Positions 31,934 to 39,540 of a DNA stretch of 64,000 nt are shown one piece after another; the stretch's first letter is position 1, and each line of letters starts with the position of its first letter. Under the pieces are notes generated by a model. It made no database searches. It was not told the origin of the DNA and saw only the letters and a list, made by a program, of their open reading frames with translations. The stretch lies in contig JAGVWE010000007.1 in the NCBI GenBank assembly GCA_018304425.1, positions 25,804-89,803 of the forward strand. The letters are read 5' to 3'. Origin of the DNA: Candidatus Iainarchaeum sp. (GTDB lineage Archaea > Iainarchaeota > Iainarchaeia > Iainarchaeales > UBA10219). Position numbers and translations under genes: made by a program.

Positions 31934-33192
31934 CCTCCATGAAATCGTTGGCCGCTGGGGCGCGCACCGCGCAGTCCGAACTGGCCGCGTCCACTTCCAC
32001 GCAACGCGCGAAAGCCCTGCGCTGGATGGCCAAGGCCGTGCGGAAATCCGGGAACCGGGTCCTGGCCGCCAACCGCAAGGACCTGGCCCGTGCCCGCGTA
32101 AAAGGCGTTTCCGAGGCGTTCCTTGACCGATTACGGCTTAGCGACCGGCGGCTGGAAGAGGCCGTTCAGGCGGTCGAAGAGTTTAGTCGTCGCGAGGATT
32201 TGCTCGGTGAAACCATCGAGGCATGGACGACTTCCGCCGGCCTCCGCATCCGCAAAGTGCGCGTGCCCCTCGGCGTGGTGCTGTTGGTGTTCGAAGCCCG
32301 GCCCCTCGTGTGCCTGGAAGCCGCCATGCTCGCGTTGAAGGCAGGCAACGCCCTCCTGCTCCGCCCCTCCCGCGACGCGGAGAATTCCTGCCGCGAACTC
32401 ATTGCCTGCGTTCGTTCCGCGCTGAAGCATGCCGGCCTGTCCGCCGACTGCGTGGCCCTCGTGCCTCCCGTCGGCGGCAAGCGGAGGCTGCACGAGCTGC
32501 TTGCCTTGCATGGCCTCATCGACGTCGTCATCCCCCGCGGCGGGGCTTCGTTCATCGACTGGGTGCGCTCGCACGCGAAAATCCCGGTCATCGAGACCGG
32601 TGCGGGCAACTGCCACGTCTACGTCGACGCGTCCGCAGACGCATCCGCAAATCTCCGGCAGGCGCTTGCCATCCTCGTGAACGCGAAAACCTCGCGTCCC
32701 TCGGTGTGCAACGCGGCCGAGAAACTGCTCGTGCACAAAGCCATTGCCAGAAAGTTCCTGCCGGTGGCCGTGGCCGCGTTGCGCGAGCGCGGCGTGCGCG
32801 TGCATGGCTGTGAGCGCTCCCGCAAACTCGTGAAGGGGCTTTTGCGTGCCACCGAGGCCGACTGGTTCAAGGAATATCTTGGCCTGGAAATCGCGGTCAA
32901 GGTGGTTGACTCGGTCGACGAAGCCATTGCGCACATCAACCGTTATTCCACGCACCACTCGGAGGCCATCTGCGCGAAGGACCGGAAGGCACTCCGCCGG
33001 TTCCTCGCTGGCGTGGATTCGGCCGCGGTTTACGCCAATGCCAGCACGCGGTTTTCGGATGGGGGTTGTTTCGGCTTCGGCGGGGAAATCGGCATCAGCA
33101 CGCAGAAGCTGCACGCCCGTGGCCCCATGGCCGAGCGGGAGTTGACGTCCTACAAGTACGTGGTGGAAGGCAAGGGCCAGGTGAGGACATGA
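31930..33192 (+). CDS. proA: Gamma-glutamyl phosphate reductase
   Basis: ProA reduces gamma-glutamyl phosphate to the semialdehyde in proline synthesis. The 420-residue length is standard. Signatures are VPLGVVLLVFEARPLVCLEA, NALLLRPSRDAENSC, DVVIPRGGASFIDWV, PVIETGAGNCHVYVD and the catalytic cysteine in NAKTSRPSVCNAAEKLL, with the terminal FGFGGEIGISTQKLHARGPM. Its ATG overlaps the proC stop and its stop overlaps the proB start, so the three genes are one translationally coupled operon. Confidence 0.97.
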   Translation: MTSMKSLAAGARTAQSELAASTSTQRAKALRWMAKAVRKSGNRVLAANRKDLARARVKGVSEAFLDRLRLSDRRLEEAVQAVEEFSRREDLLGETIEAWTTSAGLRIRKVRVPLGVVLLVFEARPLVCLEAAMLALKAGNALLLRPSRDAENSCRELIACVRSALKHAGLSADCVALVPPVGGKRRLHELLALHGLIDVVIPRGGASFIDWVRSHAKIPVIETGAGNCHVYVDASADASANLRQALAILVNAKTSRPSVCNAAEKLLVHKAIARKFLPVAVAALRERGVRVHGCERSRKLVKGLLRATEADWFKEYLGLEIAVKVVDSVDEAIAHINRYSTHHSEAICAKDRKALRRFLAGVDSAAVYANASTRFSDGGCFGFGGEIGISTQKLHARGPMAERELTSYKYVVEGKGQVRT

Positions 33193-34019
33193 CTGAAAAC
33201 CTGTTCGCGGGCACGAAGCGGCTGCTGGTGAAGATTGGCACCAATGCCTTGCTGAAGGACAATGCCCCGGACCGGAGGGCCATGAAGGACTTGGCGCGCG
33301 CGCTTTCCGCGCTGCGGAGGCGCGGCATCCAGTGCGCCCTGGTGTCCAGTGGAGCCATCGGCTTCGGCTGTGAGCGGCTCTACCTCACCCGCAGCACGCT
33401 TAGCCTGGCGCTCCAGCAGGCCTGTGCCGCCGTCGGCCAGGTGGAGTTGATGGCCGAGTACGCGCGCGCCTTCCAGGCCTTCAACCAGCGCATGGCCCAG
33501 GTGCTGGTTTCGGGCGAGAATTTCCGTTCCCCGCAGGCCCTGGCCAACCTGCGCGCCACGGTGGAAGCCTTGTTTGGCCTCAACACCATTCCGGTCTTCA
33601 ACGAGAACGACGCGGTCTCGGTCGCCGAACTCGATAGTGGCAAGCTGTTCTCGGACAACGATGGCCTCACGGCCTTGGTGGCCCTGCACCTGGGTTTCGA
33701 TGGCGTCGTCTTCATCTCGGATGTCGGCGGCCTCTACGAGCGGGGAGCGGGTGGAAACGGCTTTGGGGTGCTGGTCAGGGAAGTGGGGGACGTGTCCGTG
33801 CTCGACTTTTCCGGCCGCGTCGTGGGGGCCAATGGCAAGGGCGGCCTTGCCTCCAAGCTGGCGGCCACCCGGCGGCTCACCGAGCAAGGCATCCCGGTGG
33901 CGCTCGTCAAGAAGGAGAAGGACGCGCTGGACAAGGTCTTCGCGGGCCGCGCCCATGGCACGCTTTTTATGCCTAAGCCGGGAATGCTGGGCGGGGGAGA
34001 AAACCGTGGCAATGATTGA
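33189..34019 (+). CDS. proB: Glutamate 5-kinase (no PUA domain)
   Basis: ProB phosphorylates glutamate to start proline synthesis. At 276 residues it contains only the amino-acid-kinase domain: LLVKIGTNALLKD, ALVSSGAIGFGCERL, PVFNENDAVSVAEL, FSDNDGLTALVALHL, VVFISDVGGLYE and NGKGGLASKLAATRRL. The C-terminal PUA domain of many bacterial enzymes is absent, as in short forms. ATG 33189 overlaps the proA stop (ATGA) and is preferred over longer frames. The next gene overlaps its end by eight bases. Confidence 0.96.
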   Translation: MTENLFAGTKRLLVKIGTNALLKDNAPDRRAMKDLARALSALRRRGIQCALVSSGAIGFGCERLYLTRSTLSLALQQACAAVGQVELMAEYARAFQAFNQRMAQVLVSGENFRSPQALANLRATVEALFGLNTIPVFNENDAVSVAELDSGKLFSDNDGLTALVALHLGFDGVVFISDVGGLYERGAGGNGFGVLVREVGDVSVLDFSGRVVGANGKGGLASKLAATRRLTEQGIPVALVKKEKDALDKVFAGRAHGTLFMPKPGMLGGGENRGND

Positions 34020-34338
34020 CGACTTCCTGAAACTCGACATCCGTGTCGGAAAGGTCATCCAGGTGGAGGAGGCCCCGGACCTCCGGAAGCCGGTCTACAA
34101 GCTGACGATCGACTTCGGCGCGGAAATCGGCGTGAAGCGTTCCCTGGCAGGGGTTCCGCCCAACTACAAAAAGGAGGCCTTGCTCAACCAGCTCGTGCTC
34201 GCGGTAGTGAATTTCCCGCCGCGGCAGATGGGCAAGCACCTCTCAGAAGTGCTCACCTTGGGCGTGGACGACGCCGAGGGGAAGTGCGTGCTCATCAAGC
34301 CCGATTGGGACGTGTTTTTGGGCTCGCGGCTGCACTAG
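34012..34338 (+). CDS. CsaA-like tRNA-binding domain protein
   Basis: A 108-residue stand-alone OB-fold tRNA-binding domain (EMAP-II/Trbp111 type): DDFLKLDIRVGKVIQVEEAP, LTIDFGAEIGVKRSLAGV and LAVVNFPPRQMGKHLSEVLT are characteristic. CsaA homologues bind tRNA and act as chaperone-like factors. It overlaps the end of proB by eight bases, which places it in the proline operon, near tRNA-Pro and proS. A role in tRNA handling there is inference. Confidence 0.92.
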   Translation: MIDDFLKLDIRVGKVIQVEEAPDLRKPVYKLTIDFGAEIGVKRSLAGVPPNYKKEALLNQLVLAVVNFPPRQMGKHLSEVLTLGVDDAEGKCVLIKPDWDVFLGSRLH

Positions 34339-34350
34339 GCCCTGTGTCGG

Positions 34351-34629
34351 CTACTGGTAGGCATGGTTGTGGTGGTCGAAGTCTACGAAGAGAACGAATT
34401 TGATCGCCTTGTCATATTTGAACGTCAGCACAAAGTGCTTGTCGATGTGCACGCGTTGTTCTCCCTTGCGCCCGTGCCGCAGGTGCTTGTAGCGTTCGAT
34501 GGCGGATTCGTCCGAGTTGACGATTTCCTGGATTTTCTTCATCACGATTTCGTACCTGTGGCGGTCGCGCCTGAAAAGCCTGTCAAGGATGGATTTCAGT
34601 TCAGGGGAAAAGTCGTGGGCTAGCGGCAT
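34351..34629 (-). CDS. RelE-like toxin (with DUF2683-type antitoxin)
   Basis: A 92-residue basic protein of the RelE/ParE fold: FSPELKSILDRLFRRDRHRY, ERYKHLRHGRKGEQRVHIDK and KFVLFVDFDHHNHAY show the typical order of helices, strand and final histidines. Such toxins cut mRNA on the ribosome. The ATG directly follows the stop of the antitoxin gene. Confidence 0.85.
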   Translation of the reverse strand: MPLAHDFSPELKSILDRLFRRDRHRYEIVMKKIQEIVNSDESAIERYKHLRHGRKGEQRVHIDKHFVLTFKYDKAIKFVLFVDFDHHNHAYQ

Positions 34630-34893
34630 TTACTTACCTTCGATTTCCTTGCGCAGCTCTTCGATGCTCGTGGGCCGGTAGCCAGGTTTCCTGGCTTGCT
34701 TGTAGTACTCGCGCTGGATTCGGTCCAGCTTCTTCAAATAGCTCGGCTTCACCTTGCGTTCAACCTCGTCTTCGCCGTACATTTCCGCGAACTTGTTAAT
34801 CGCCTCGCTCTTGTCCTTGAGCCCGTACTTGGCCTTGACGACCATCAGCACCCGGTTCGTGTACTCGTTCAGCGAGACCCTGGCGTCCACCAT
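34630..34893 (-). CDS. Ribbon-helix-helix antitoxin, DUF2683-like
   Basis: An 87-residue protein beginning MVDARVSLNEYTNRVLMVVK, then AKYGLKDKSEAINKFAEMYG, the ribbon-helix-helix fold of archaeal DUF2683 proteins that precede RelE-like toxins. The C-terminal tail YRPTSIEELRKEIEGK would wrap the toxin. ATG 34893 follows the family start; longer frames lack support. It is probably the DNA-binding repressor of the pair. Confidence 0.82.
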   Translation of the reverse strand: MVDARVSLNEYTNRVLMVVKAKYGLKDKSEAINKFAEMYGEDEVERKVKPSYLKKLDRIQREYYKQARKPGYRPTSIEELRKEIEGK

Positions 34894-35062
34894 GCATGCA
34901 CCTCCTGTGTATTCGGTGTACACATGGGGTGCATAGGGTTTAGTTAAGGCTTTCGGCTGCATGCGGGTAAAGTAGGCAACGGAATTAATTTAACTATTTC
35001 GTTGATTGTCGTAATAAATGGCTTTTTGGGGGTCTGGGGGGTCCCGGGCAGCAGGGTTCCCA

Positions 35063-35092
35063 AGGTTTAAATAACTGGCTTCCCATATATGG
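35063..35092 (+). promoter_or_regulatory. Promoter region of proS
   Basis: Two TATA-like elements, GGTTTAAATAA at about 35063-35073 and CCATATATGG at about 35082-35091, precede the ATG at 35100. The former has the right spacing for a leaderless message. Confidence 0.55.
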
Positions 35093-35099
35093 TGCGTTC

Positions 35100-36554
35100 A
35101 TGGCCGAAAAAAAGCCTGCCGAAAGGGATGCTTTGCTGGGCATTGGCGTTAAGAAAGCCCAGGACTTCGTGGAATGGTATTCCCAGGTCGTGCTCAAGGC
35201 CGAGCTCGCCGACTACGCTCCCGTCAAGGGCTTCATGGTCATCCGGCCGCGGGGCTACGCGGTGTGGGAAAACATCCAGGCCCACTTCAACCAGTGCATC
35301 AAGGCCTTGGGCGTGCAAAATGCGTACTTCCCGTTGCTGATTCCGGAGAGCTTCTTCAGGCGCGAGGCCGAGCACGCGCAGGGCTTCGCCCCCGAGCTCG
35401 CCTGGATCGAGAAAAAGGAGGGCGAGGAACGCGTGGCCATCCGCCCCACGAGCGAGACCATCATGTATGATTCCTACGCGAAGTGGATCAGGTCCTACCG
35501 CGACCTGCCCCTGCGTATCAACCAGTGGTGCAACGTGCTCCGCTGGGAAGTCAGCCAGACCAAGATTTTCTTGCGGACGCGGGAGTTCCTCTGGCAGGAA
35601 GGCCACTGCGTGTACGAGTCGAAAGAGGACTGCGACCGGGAAGTCCAGCTGATGCTGGAGGAATATCGGAAACTATGCGAGGACGTGCTGGCCATCCCGG
35701 TGCTGACCGGTTACAAGTCGAAGGCCGAGACCTTCGCCGGCGCGCTTTACACCACGACCTTGGAGGCGCTGATGCCGGACGGGAAGGCCCTGCAGTTGGG
35801 CACCTCCCACAACCTGGGCCAGGGCTTCGCGAAAGCGTTCGGCATCGAGTTCCTGGGCCGCGACGAGGAAAAGCACGTGCCCTGGCAGTCTTCCTGGGGT
35901 TTTTCCACGCGCCTGATTGGGGCCCTGGTGATGGTGCACGGGGACGACAAGGGCTTAATCCTGCCGCCCCGCATCGCCTCGGTGAAGGCCGTGGTCGTGC
36001 CCATCGTCTTTGACAAGGGCCGCGAGGCCGTGCTGGCGAAGGCCAGGGAGCTGGCACAGGCGCTCAGCAAAGCCGGCATAGCCTGCCACTTGGATGACCG
36101 CGACGAGTACTCCGCGGGCTGGAAGTTCAACGAATGGGAACTGAAAGGGGTTCCCCTTCGCGTCGAGGTGGGCCCGAAGGACGTCGAAAAAAAGCAGTGC
36201 GTCCTGGTGCGCCGTGACACCGGGGAAAAGGCGTTCGTCAAGGAAACCGATCTGGTGCAGGAAGCGGGGCGGCTCTTGGACGCCGTCCAGGCAGGCCTCT
36301 TGGCGCGCGCGAAGAAGTTCCGCGACGAGAACACCGTGGAAGCCAAGTCGTACGCGGACTTCCAGAAGGCCATCGAGGCGCGCAAGCTGGTGAAGGCCTT
36401 TTTCTGCGAGCAGGAAGCCTGCGAGAAGAAAATCAAGGAAGAGACGACCGCGACCAGCCGCTGCATTCCCTTCAACCAATCGGGTGCCGGCGGAAAATGC
36501 GTCAAATGCGGCAGCCCGGCCAAGCGGTGGGCGTACTTCGCGAAGAACTACTGA
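35100..36554 (+). CDS. proS: Prolyl-tRNA synthetase, archaeal/eukaryal type
   Basis: This class II enzyme attaches proline to tRNA-Pro. The 484-residue length and the start LLGIGVKKAQDFVEWYSQVV fit the archaeal type. Motif 2 is in PLRINQWCNVLRWE and LRTREFLWQEGH, motif 3 in WGFSTRLIGALVMVHGDDKG; the anticodon-binding domain follows (KAVVVPIVFDKG, DDRDEYSAGWKFNEWELKG) and the C-terminal zinc-binding extension contains CEQEACEKK and CVKCGSPAKRWAYFAKNY. Three tRNA-Pro genes and proC-proA-proB are within 9 kb upstream. Confidence 0.98.
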   Translation: MAEKKPAERDALLGIGVKKAQDFVEWYSQVVLKAELADYAPVKGFMVIRPRGYAVWENIQAHFNQCIKALGVQNAYFPLLIPESFFRREAEHAQGFAPELAWIEKKEGEERVAIRPTSETIMYDSYAKWIRSYRDLPLRINQWCNVLRWEVSQTKIFLRTREFLWQEGHCVYESKEDCDREVQLMLEEYRKLCEDVLAIPVLTGYKSKAETFAGALYTTTLEALMPDGKALQLGTSHNLGQGFAKAFGIEFLGRDEEKHVPWQSSWGFSTRLIGALVMVHGDDKGLILPPRIASVKAVVVPIVFDKGREAVLAKARELAQALSKAGIACHLDDRDEYSAGWKFNEWELKGVPLRVEVGPKDVEKKQCVLVRRDTGEKAFVKETDLVQEAGRLLDAVQAGLLARAKKFRDENTVEAKSYADFQKAIEARKLVKAFFCEQEACEKKIKEETTATSRCIPFNQSGAGGKCVKCGSPAKRWAYFAKNY

Positions 36555-36579
36555 TTTACCGCTGCGGTTCGGCACGCGT

Positions 36580-36837
36580 TCACGGATACGGTGAGCGGTT
36601 GGCAATCAGGCCCTCGTGCTTCGTGGCCGGCACTTTTTTCTTTATGTGGATTTTGGAGACGAAGACAACAAATAGGAGAAGCCCCAGGCCCGCCGAATAG
36701 ATAAGCCATTCCCGATAAATAAATTCTCCTTGGGGGCCGGTGAATGTCCCGGTTGCAAGGGCGGCGATGCCAGCTGTCGCCAGCACCAAGCCATTCAATC
36801 CGAGCAAGAGGCCCGTGATTTTTTTTGCCATTCCCAT
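36580..36837 (-). CDS. Small two-helix membrane protein of a duplicated divergent unit (copy 1)
   Basis: An 85-residue protein with two hydrophobic helices (ITGLLLGLNGLVLATAGIAA and WLIYSAGLGLLLFVVFVSKI) and a positively charged C-terminus that ends NRSPYP. The partner gene starts 38 bases away in the opposite direction. The protein at 37795-38049 has the same hydrophobic layout and the same last six residues although the rest differs. No family is recognised. Confidence 0.65.
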   Translation of the reverse strand: MGMAKKITGLLLGLNGLVLATAGIAALATGTFTGPQGEFIYREWLIYSAGLGLLLFVVFVSKIHIKKKVPATKHEGLIANRSPYP

Positions 36838-36874
36838 GATACGTTGTTAAGCGGATTCGCTTATAATTATAGGC

Positions 36875-37180
36875 ATGGCCTCAAACCGATTGAAGGGGGC
36901 TTTTAAGAATGGATACGACTTCTTGGACGCCCTGTCTCTGGTTGGGGACTACTTGGAGGAACCGGGTGAACTCACTCGCTGCCTCGAGGAAGTCGGCGAC
37001 AAGCGGAAGAAAGCGCTTGAGAGAGAATGGAAAAACGCCGAACTCGTCAGCAAACACCGCACCATTCTCACGTCGTGGTCGGAGGACGACCGCTATGCGG
37101 ACGACAGATTTTACCAGAAAAAGCTCCTTGAATGCTATGATGTGAACCGGAAGTTGCGTCGGGCCATGGGCCTGCCCTAG
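36875..37180 (+). CDS. Small soluble protein with SWSEDDRY motif (copy 1)
   Basis: A 101-residue helical, charged protein. The C-terminal part SWSEDDRYADDRFYQKKLLE followed by CYDVN and RRAMGLP is nearly identical to that of the protein at 38079-38372, where the DNA is 55 of 56 bases identical (37070-37125 versus 38262-38317). The N-terminal halves are only distantly similar (CLEEVGDKRKKALE versus CLKEVGEKRDKALA). Family and function are unknown. Confidence 0.7.
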   Translation: MASNRLKGAFKNGYDFLDALSLVGDYLEEPGELTRCLEEVGDKRKKALEREWKNAELVSKHRTILTSWSEDDRYADDRFYQKKLLECYDVNRKLRRAMGLP

Positions 37181-37185
37181 CGGGT

Positions 37186-37449
37186 TCAAAAGAACTGCCG
37201 GTACCATCGCTCGTATTCCTTGTGCGTGCCGACAAAGTAGAACCTGGCTTGTTTCGGCGTTTCAAACACGCGGTACGCGATGCGATGCTGTCCGACTTCG
37301 TCGACGAAATAGTTGGCCCCTCGCTTCAGGTGCCGCTTGAACGGTTGTTCCAGGATTTTCGCAATCTTCTTGGCCACTCTTTCCTTCAACTCGTTGTCAA
37401 GCCGGTTGAAATGGACGGGCCAATTTTCGTCGAATGCTGCCGCATACAT
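37186..37449 (-). CDS. RelE-like toxin between the duplicated units
   Basis: An 87-residue RelE/ParE-fold protein: HFNRLDNELKERVAKKIAKI, FKRHLKRGANYFVDEVGQHR, IAYRVFETPKQARFYFVGTH and the final KEYERWYRQFF. It lies downstream of a ribbon-helix-helix antitoxin gene with a five-base gap. It converges with the SWSEDDRY gene copy 1, six bases apart. Confidence 0.85.
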   Translation of the reverse strand: MYAAAFDENWPVHFNRLDNELKERVAKKIAKILEQPFKRHLKRGANYFVDEVGQHRIAYRVFETPKQARFYFVGTHKEYERWYRQFF

Positions 37450-37454
37450 GCGCG

Positions 37455-37700
37455 TTATCCCTTCAGGTGTTTGGCATGAGCGCCGAGTGCCTGTTCGGGA
37501 GTGAGCAGCCTTCTTTTCCCTTCGCTTATTTCCTTGTCAATGGCATCCAGTTTCCGGTTCACGAGGGTTTCCTCGTCCAGGTACTCGTTTCCAAAGTGGA
37601 CGATGGCCAGCCGGATGGCCTCGGATTGCGTGTTGGCATACCCGTCCTGGACCATGGTTTCCAGGATTTGCTTGGTCTTACCTCGTAAAGCTACGTTCAT
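37455..37700 (-). CDS. Ribbon-helix-helix antitoxin partner of RelE-like toxin
   Basis: An 81-residue protein starting MNVALRGKTKQILETMVQDG, with YANTQSEAIRLAIVHFGNEY as ribbon-helix-helix core and a C-terminal toxin-wrapping tail (KRRLLTPEQALGAHAKHLKG). A short AT-rich promoter (TATAACCTATATG region around 37711-37723) lies upstream. It likely represses this pair. Confidence 0.8.
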   Translation of the reverse strand: MNVALRGKTKQILETMVQDGYANTQSEAIRLAIVHFGNEYLDEETLVNRKLDAIDKEISEGKRRLLTPEQALGAHAKHLKG

Positions 37701-37794
37701 GGCGAAAACCAGTATAACCTATATGCCTCCCTTACGCTTTAAATAGGTTCTGTTTTTGCGTCAAATCGGTACCTACTGTCTTAGGGCAAGCGGT

Positions 37795-38049
37795 TCACGG
37801 ATAGGGTGAGCGGTTGATTGACATTCCTTCGCAACGCATGGGTGCGCGAGGCGTTGTTTGTGGGGTGCCAGTTGGCCTGGCAAAGAGCGCCCAAACCAGC
37901 ACCAGCCAGAAGACGGCTAGCTGGGGTAACAGGCGGAGGAACCGTTCGCTACCCGTTGAGCCAGTGAAGAGGGCAGATAGTGCAATTGCGTGGTAAACCA
38001 TGAATTCCAGGCCAAACAGGGCTGCCAGAACCTTTTCATGGAATTTCAT
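37795..38049 (-). CDS. Small membrane protein of the duplicated divergent unit (copy 2)
   Basis: An 84-residue protein starting at ATG 38049 (MKFHEKVLAALFGLEFMVYH), with two hydrophobic helices and a tail ending SINRSPYP, the same end as copy 1. The 24 bases around its stop (about 37793-37816) match those of copy 1 (36578-36601) with one change. A TTG at 38067 is an alternative start. The partner gene is divergent and starts at 38079. Confidence 0.65.
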   Translation of the reverse strand: MKFHEKVLAALFGLEFMVYHAIALSALFTGSTGSERFLRLLPQLAVFWLVLVWALFARPTGTPQTTPRAPMRCEGMSINRSPYP

Positions 38050-38078
38050 ATTGACTTGTTGCCGCAAACAGAATAAAT

Positions 38079-38372
38079 ATGGATGCCAAAAAAGTGAAAG
38101 GCTTGTTGCAACTTGGCACGGTTAAAAAGATAATCGATTTCTTCATGGAGCCGCTGAAAAGAGAAAATGAGGCATTGAATGCTTGCCTGAAAGAAGTCGG
38201 TGAGAAACGTGACAAGGCATTAGCCAAGCGGGCACAGTTCAAACCCGGCAAAACCTACCTGACGTCGTGGTCGGAGGACGACCGCTATGTGGACGACAGA
38301 TTTTACCAGAAAAAGCTGACCGAATGCTACGATAAAAATACGCGGTCGCGGAAGGCCATGGGCTTGCCTTGA
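38079..38372 (+). CDS. Small soluble protein with SWSEDDRY motif (copy 2)
   Basis: A 97-residue charged protein whose last 36 residues (SWSEDDRYVDDRFYQKKLTE and onward to KAMGLP) are almost the same as in copy 1. The N-terminal half is lysine-rich and helical. A weak TATA-like AGAATAAATATGG overlaps the start. It is divergent from the small membrane protein, as in copy 1. Confidence 0.7.
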   Translation: MDAKKVKGLLQLGTVKKIIDFFMEPLKRENEALNACLKEVGEKRDKALAKRAQFKPGKTYLTSWSEDDRYVDDRFYQKKLTECYDKNTRSRKAMGLP

Positions 38373-38382
38373 CTTCCCGCTG

Positions 38383-38844
38383 TCAGCACACCCCGCACGG
38401 CGGTTCCGTGAACAGGCTCAGATACCATTCCTCGACCGGCTCGTCCACGAGCTTGACGGCATGCGGCCGCAGGAACGCGAACCCGTGTTCCCCATACAAT
38501 TTCTTGGCGGCTTCGTTGCTTTGCCGGACCAGCAGCGTTATTTCCTTGAACCCCTGCTGCTTGATGAAGTCCATGGCAAACTGGAGGAGTGCATGCGCGT
38601 TTCCCTTGCCACGGAATCCCTCGCGGACCACCAAGCCGTTGATGCGCGCGCGGGCCATGTTCAGGGCTTCGACTTCGATGAAGCCGATGAGTTGCCCGCC
38701 CTCGACCTGCTTGAACAGGAACAGTTTTTTTCCGGCCAGCCGCTGCCGGAGCTTGTCCAGGGTGGCTTCGGTGTAGGGAAACTCCTTGCGGATGAGGCTG
38801 CTGATGAGTTCCAGGTCCGTGTCCGCTGCCGGTTGAATCGTCAT
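38383..38844 (-). CDS. GNAT-family N-acetyltransferase
   Basis: A 153-residue acetyltransferase that uses acetyl-CoA. The start TIQPAADTDLELISSLIRKE is typical of GNAT proteins; the acetyl-CoA loop is LVVREGFRGKGNAHALLQFA and the last motif is VRQSNEAAKKLYGEHGF. The substrate could be an amine or a protein N-terminus and cannot be read. It ends 11 bases from copy 2 of the SWSEDDRY gene (convergent). Confidence 0.92.
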   Translation of the reverse strand: MTIQPAADTDLELISSLIRKEFPYTEATLDKLRQRLAGKKLFLFKQVEGGQLIGFIEVEALNMARARINGLVVREGFRGKGNAHALLQFAMDFIKQQGFKEITLLVRQSNEAAKKLYGEHGFAFLRPHAVKLVDEPVEEWYLSLFTEPPCGVC

Positions 38845-38855
38845 AGGCTTCCCCC

Positions 38856-39536
38856 TTACCGCTTGGCCCGCAGGAACTCCTCGATTTCCTGGCTGGAGAC
38901 CGCGCAGCCCCCGAACTTGAGGGCGAACAAGGCGGCTTCCAGGGCCTGGCGGTTGCGCGGCAGCACCTCCTCGAAGTAGCCGCGCTCGTAGGCCAGCGCG
39001 ATGAGTTCCACGGACCTTACCACTCTGATGTCCGAAAGCAATTTAATGAATTCCTTGAGCCTCCCCTCGTTGAGCTTGATGTCCTGCTGGTGCTTGTAGG
39101 CCACGTAGTTCTGCAGCCTCCAGGGGTCCTCGATGAGCATGCGGGTGGTTCGCTCGTCGATGGCGACCATGTGGGCGCGGAGGTTCTTGCACAGGGCCAG
39201 GGTCTCGGCCTCGCCTTTCTGGATGATGGTCAAAGGCTTTCCCTTCGCGAAGAACAGGGTGTTCGCGCTGTCCAGGATTTTCCCGGTCAACTGCTTGACG
39301 GCCGCGTTGCCTGGAATGATTTCAATCCAGCCCTCGTCGACGGCCTGCTGGATGCGCAGCGCGCCCAACTCGAACCGCTTGATGTGCAGCGGCCGTTCCA
39401 CGGTTTCCGCGTACACCGACTGGGGGATGACGAAGGAAACCGCTCCCTCCTGGCCGAGCCCCTTCAGCAGGCGGGTCAGGCACTTCTCGGAAATCGAGAT
39501 AATCGTCGAGGAATCGAAGACCAGTTTCTGCGCCAT
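38856..39536 (-). CDS. PIN-like domain protein (226 aa)
   Basis: The start KLVFDSSTIISISEKCLTRL has the aspartate and strand pattern of PIN nucleases, and QKGEAETLALCKNLRAHMVA followed by IDERTTRMLIEDP gives the second and third acidic positions of the PIN fold in the DUF3368-like order. The remainder is helical. The gene begins 5 bases after the end of the helical protein gene at 39541, so the two form an operon that could be an unusual toxin-antitoxin or RNA-processing pair. Catalytic competence is not certain. Confidence 0.7.
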   Translation of the reverse strand: MAQKLVFDSSTIISISEKCLTRLLKGLGQEGAVSFVIPQSVYAETVERPLHIKRFELGALRIQQAVDEGWIEIIPGNAAVKQLTGKILDSANTLFFAKGKPLTIIQKGEAETLALCKNLRAHMVAIDERTTRMLIEDPWRLQNYVAYKHQQDIKLNEGRLKEFIKLLSDIRVVRSVELIALAYERGYFEEVLPRNRQALEAALFALKFGGCAVSSQEIEEFLRAKR

Positions 39537-39540
39537 GCTC

